NCBI GenBank assembly: GCA_003550325.1 | Contig: QKWP01001726.1 | Location: 27,717 to 91,716, forward strand | Source: Gigaspora rosea | Lineage: Eukaryota; Glomeromycota; Glomeromycetes; Diversisporales; Gigasporaceae | Direction of reading: 5' to 3' | DNA: 64,000 nt | Shown: positions 60,521 through 64,000 of the stretch, one piece after another | Layout of the letters: each line of letters begins with the position of its first letter | Position numbering within the stretch: the first letter of the stretch is position 1 | Position numbers and translations under genes: made by a program | The notes under the pieces: generated by a model | Told to the model about the DNA's origin: nothing | Databases searched by the model: none | Seen by the model: only the letters and a program-made list of their open reading frames with translations

Positions 60521-61248
60521 GTTCCCACTATAGATAATGAGTCTTTATTCAAGTATATGAATCAAAAAAACCTCTACGGGCTCCTAATATTTGTTACATG
60601 AATGAGGATACAACTAGCCACATGTACATCTTTTGGTTGTCTAATTGGATTAGCTTGCCCGAAGGTTCTACACTAGCTACCATATCTGCAACCCAACTAG
60701 AGAATTGCTTATTTAAACTCTCTGGTTCTAGATTTTTCTGCCAATCCTATTGTATTACCGGTACAGCTCTCTGATACATTAGTTAGTCAAGATCAGTTTT
60801 GAATACTAACAATATTTCTTTAAAACTAGTTTATTTTTACAGAAAACTTGATAGAGTTGTTTCTGTTCCACACAGGTATTATCTATACTTTAGTAACTTA
60901 CACATTTATCAAGGCTTATACTTGTAGTTAGAGAATACCCTGCAACTGCTATTGTTACCTACTTCTACCCTTGTAAGGTTTGCACTAACCCAGTACTTAC
61001 CATCACTTTCTGACCGGTTCATTCTCAGTATATCCCAAACTTTCAATCCAGTTGGGCTGGAAAGTCGATTTATCTGGTATTAGGTGCTATTATAGTTTTT
61101 CTCTTTCTGGTATCTATTTCTAAAACATAGGTTCTTTTCCTCCAGTACGACTTTGGCTTGAAGGACTTGTTATTTAGTTCTCTGGCTCTATTTTCTGATA
61201 TCCTAGTTTTGGTAGTACTGTTAAAAATTTTTGCTACAAAAATAATTT
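60521..61248 (-). mobile_element. Old SINE copy, tRNA-Gly family, decayed
   Basis: Over most of its length it aligns by eye with 61260-62020. It differs largely by C-to-T and G-to-A changes, e.g. 'cacttcggtaacttacgcac' against 'actttagtaacttacacatt'. The tRNA-like head is missing because the younger copy is inserted at its 5' end. Confidence 0.7.
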
Positions 61249-62281
61249 TTTTTTTTTTTTTTTTTTGTGTTAAAGTTCCCGCTTTGGGTAAAAGTTTATT
61301 TAATCAAGCCTGTGGATCAAGGGCGCCTCTTTGGGTGCACCCACAATTGAGTTACATTGAATGAGAGTACAACTAGCCACACGTACAACTTTTGGTTGTC
61401 TAATTTAAGTAGTCCGCCCGAAGGTTCTATACTAGTTGCCATATCTACAACCCAACTAGGTGATTGCCTATTTAAACCCTCTGGTCTAACGCTTCGCATG
61501 TCAATCCTACTTGTGATCACTGGTACAGCCCTCCGATACATTAGTCAGTCGAAGACAGTCCCGGATGCTACCTACATCCCCTTAGGACTAATTTATCCTC
61601 ACGAATAAACTTGGTAGAGCAGTCCCTGTCCCACACAGGTATTACCTACACTTCGGTAACTTACGCACTCACCGAGGCAAGCAACTTGCAGTCAAGGGGT
61701 ACCTAACCGCTACCATTACCTACTCTGCCCTTGTAAGGTTCATACTGACCCTAGTACCCACCATTACTTTTCCTACCGGTCCATCACCGGGTGCCCCAAA
61801 TTTCCAAACCAGTTGGCCCGGAAGGGTTGATCTATCCAGCATTAGGTGCTACTATGGTTTTTCTTCCCCTGGTACCTAATTCCAGAACATAGATCCTTTT
61901 TCTCCGGTATGACTCCGGTGGCCAGGTTGGTGGACCTTCTCCTCCGAAGGTCATATCGTCCAGTTCTCCAACTCTGGTTTTTGATATTCCGGTTCTGGTA
62001 GCACCGTCAAAGATCGTTGCTACCTCCTTACTCAGGACTTTCCAAATGGGTTTCCATTTTCCCGGTTCCTTGGATTTGTCTGTGTCACCGGACACAACTT
62101 CGTCTGAAAGCTCCCATTCGAGATGGTAACCAAGGACTACAGGTAATATACCCAACCGATCGACAGGAAACAGTTACCGTAACACAGGTCTATTTTTCCA
62201 AAGCGTCGCCAGTGGAATTTGAACCCTAGACCTGCCACTTGGGAGGTGACAACTTACCAACTTCCCTAAGTCGCCACACCC
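61249..62281 (-). mobile_element. Young 1-kb SINE with tRNA-Gly-like head
   Basis: Read leftward it begins near 62281 with a tRNA-like head. GGTTCAAATTCC (about 62214-62225) is a B box, and an A-box-like stretch (TTAGGGAAGTTGG) lies upstream. Between them, TCAC-CTCCCAA-GTGG forms an anticodon arm reading CCC (glycine). A long body follows, then a tail of about 20 A (T-run at 61249-61268). AAATAATTTTTT occurs on both sides (about 61239 and 62284). GC content is near half, against perhaps a quarter around it. The open frames in it (61357-62229, both strands) are not conserved genes. It has no polymerase of its own and is presumably moved by a LINE. Confidence 0.75.
62207..62280 (-). ncRNA. tRNA-Gly(CCC)-derived promoter region of the SINE
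   Basis: A- and B-box-like sequences and a 7-base anticodon loop are recognisable, but the acceptor stem is not fully paired. It is therefore a SINE head rather than a working tRNA gene. Expected to be transcribed by RNA polymerase III. Confidence 0.55.
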
Positions 62282-62477
62282 TAAATAATTTTTTTAAAAA
62301 GAACTTATTTGCTTTTTTTTAAAAAATTATTATACAATTAAATATTTATAAAAAAATAATAAAAATTATATCAAAAAATAGCTCAAAACTTGCTTTAATT
62401 AGTATAAAAAAATTATATATAGAAAATTAAAGTTAAAAAACATTTGTATATAAATAAAATTAAATTTTTAATTTTAA

Positions 62478-62834
62478 GGGTAGAGTACAACAATCTACAT
62501 TTTAATAGTGATCACATTACTAATTTTTTTTACAATAACATTCAATTGAAATTAGGTAATGATTATATATTATTGTATGTTATTTATATTGTACTACCTA
62601 GACAAATTTCAATCATCCTAGGCAAATTGAAGATATATACAAGTAGAATTTTTTAATATAATATGTGGCTTTAAAGTTTACTACCATAGATAAAAGGTTT
62701 TGACATATGTCACAAAATTTTGGCTAAAATTGGTTTCATTCTCAATAATCTTTATCAGTAGCATAATTTGCTCCTATATAAAATTTTTATATATGATAAT
62801 CATATATAAAAATGATTGATATTGTACTCTACCT
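62478..62834. mobile_element. TTAA-flanked MITE, GGGTAGAG family, copy 3
   Basis: 357 bp; tips GGGTAGAGTACAACAATCTA and complement AGGTAGAGTACAATATCAAT; TTAA at 62474-62477 and 62835-62838. The open frame 62444-62656 crosses its end and is not a gene. Confidence 0.7.
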
Positions 62835-63080
62835 TTAATATATTTTTATTTTTGTATTAAGCAAATTGAAAAAATAAGGAATTAACAAAATTTTTATAGA
62901 AATAAATTTTTTTAATAAAATTTATATTTAAATATTTCCCAAAACCTATATAATAAATAAAATTATTTAAATATTTATATTAAATTTTAAAAAAAAATTT
63001 ATTATAAATAAATTGGTATATCTACATTTTTGCACCAGACCATACTAAGTTTTCTGTTAAAAATAAGCCATATTGTATTT

Positions 63081-63163
63081 TTGAATATGGGGTGAAGTCA
63101 ATAGAAATAGGACAAATTTATCTAATAAATTTGTTCTATTTCTATTGATGTCCCTCCATATAT
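63081..63163. repeat. 83-bp hairpin
   Basis: aatatggggtgaagtcaata and gaaataggacaaattt pair with aaatttgttctatttc and tattgatgtccctccatat around a loop near 63122. It may be a tiny hairpin MITE. Confidence 0.6.
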
Positions 63164-63817
63164 TGAAAAAATTTTATATATCATACCAAGAAAAAAAATC
63201 TAAAAAGTTCAAACTGACTATAAAATACTATAAATATTGGGAATTGCTATTGCCATTATAGTATTTTGCTATTTTCATCATAGTTATACAAGTTTTTCTA
63301 TTTTAGTATTTATTCTAACCTTAATCCTAATACTAACCCTAACCCGAATATAAGAATTAGTAAATTTACTATTACACAAAGCTAATAAAATAGTGTCAAA
63401 TAAAAAATTGTGATATACAATCAACTTTGGGCTTTTAAATAAAGTTGGTTTTTGGCTCAAAAAAATACTACTTTTTTAAAATGAGTTTTATTATTTTTTT
63501 AGTAAAGTTTTTTATTACAATAAAAAAACTTTCAAAATGTATATAAAGAAACAAATATAAAGTTTATAAAAAGCTATCAAACAAGAAATCATAATATATA
63601 CAAACAAGTTTTATTGTTTTTTTTAATAAAATTTTTTACTATAATAAAAAATGTTTAAAAACATATGTAAAAAAAATGAATAGTTTGTATAATAGTGAAT
63701 TTGCTGTTTCTTTATTTTCTTTCTTTGATCCCAAGTATTTTGGAATCTACTAGGCTGATTTTAATAATTTAACTACTATTATAATTAGAAAAATAAGCTT
63801 TACTGTATTTGTGCGTA

Positions 63818-63890
63818 ATAACGCCCCCCTGCGCTTTATTTTGGGCCCCTGTACATTATTTTGAAGCGCGCCTGTGCCTTATTTTGAATC
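63818..63890. repeat. Three 23-base GC-rich repeats
   Basis: 'cccctgcgctttattttggg', 'cccctgtacattattttgaa' and 'gcctgtgccttattttgaat' follow each other directly. They contrast strongly with the AT-rich flanks. A further partly palindromic stretch (accggtaccagt) follows at 63918. Confidence 0.55.
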
Positions 63891-64000
63891 ATAATGTGAT
63901 GTTTTTGAAATTCTGTACCGGTACCAGTATTCAAAATATAGCGCATGGCATGGGCACTATGATAATAACCAAATTAGCAGCAGCAATTTCAATTATTAAT

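Noticed and set aside
61357-62229. Several ORFs in the GC-rich SINE
   Set aside because: Open because of low AT content; the older copy does not preserve any of them.
1-64000. CRISPR array, rRNA, bacterial operon signals
   Set aside because: No regularly spaced direct repeats with unique spacers, no rRNA-like conserved blocks; genes have introns.

Overview
The window is AT-rich eukaryotic DNA with intron-containing genes. It looks like a transposon-swollen fungal genome. Three things suggest an arbuscular mycorrhizal fungus of the Rhizophagus type (Glomeromycotina): kinases that combine an N-terminal CxxC...CxxC knuckle with an 'HSGN' catalytic loop, a Sel1-repeat protein, and a MULE transposase of the kind abundant in those genomes. 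This assignment is inference from family knowledge, not from a search.

Host genes are few. A leftward TKL-like kinase lies at 7033-8407 (5' end unseen), with a Sel1-repeat gene carrying one frameshift just upstream (8896-9266). A complete five-exon kinase or pseudokinase gene lies at 45322-47578 on the + strand. A three-exon leftward gene at 49929-50799 encodes a cysteine-rich single-pass membrane protein; it lies about 250 bases beyond a 244-base assembly gap. All splice sites proposed for these genes are GT-AG and keep the frame.

The rest is mostly mobile DNA, deeply nested. 1-6.9 kb: retroposon, MITEs and a 0.83-kb TTAA-flanked element. 9.3-17 kb: hairpins, minisatellites, an old leftward coding fossil, a pogo/Tigger-like element full of palindromes, and a near-perfect 529-bp palindrome. 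17-27.2 kb: an almost full-length LINE, itself split by a 0.58-kb MITE. 27.5-30.7 kb: a DNA transposon encoding a DUF7869-type protein, split by another MITE. 30.7-37.7 kb: fossil coding remnants, a foldback element, a Merlin-like transposase cut by a 2-kb TTAA element, and a Ty3/Gypsy fragment. 38.0-40.9 kb: a MULE with 8-bp target duplications. 41-43 kb: a Gypsy integrase fossil split by another TTAA element. 51-64 kb: gene-poor DNA with SINEs, foldback elements and MITEs.

Two themes stand out. First, at least nine structurally different inverted-repeat elements are each flanked by TTAA on both sides. Second, one family of about 150 bp is flanked by TAA or TTA (PIF/Harbinger-like). Two insertions sit inside transposase reading frames that read on exactly when the insert and one target copy are ignored, which fixes both the element ends and the target sequence.
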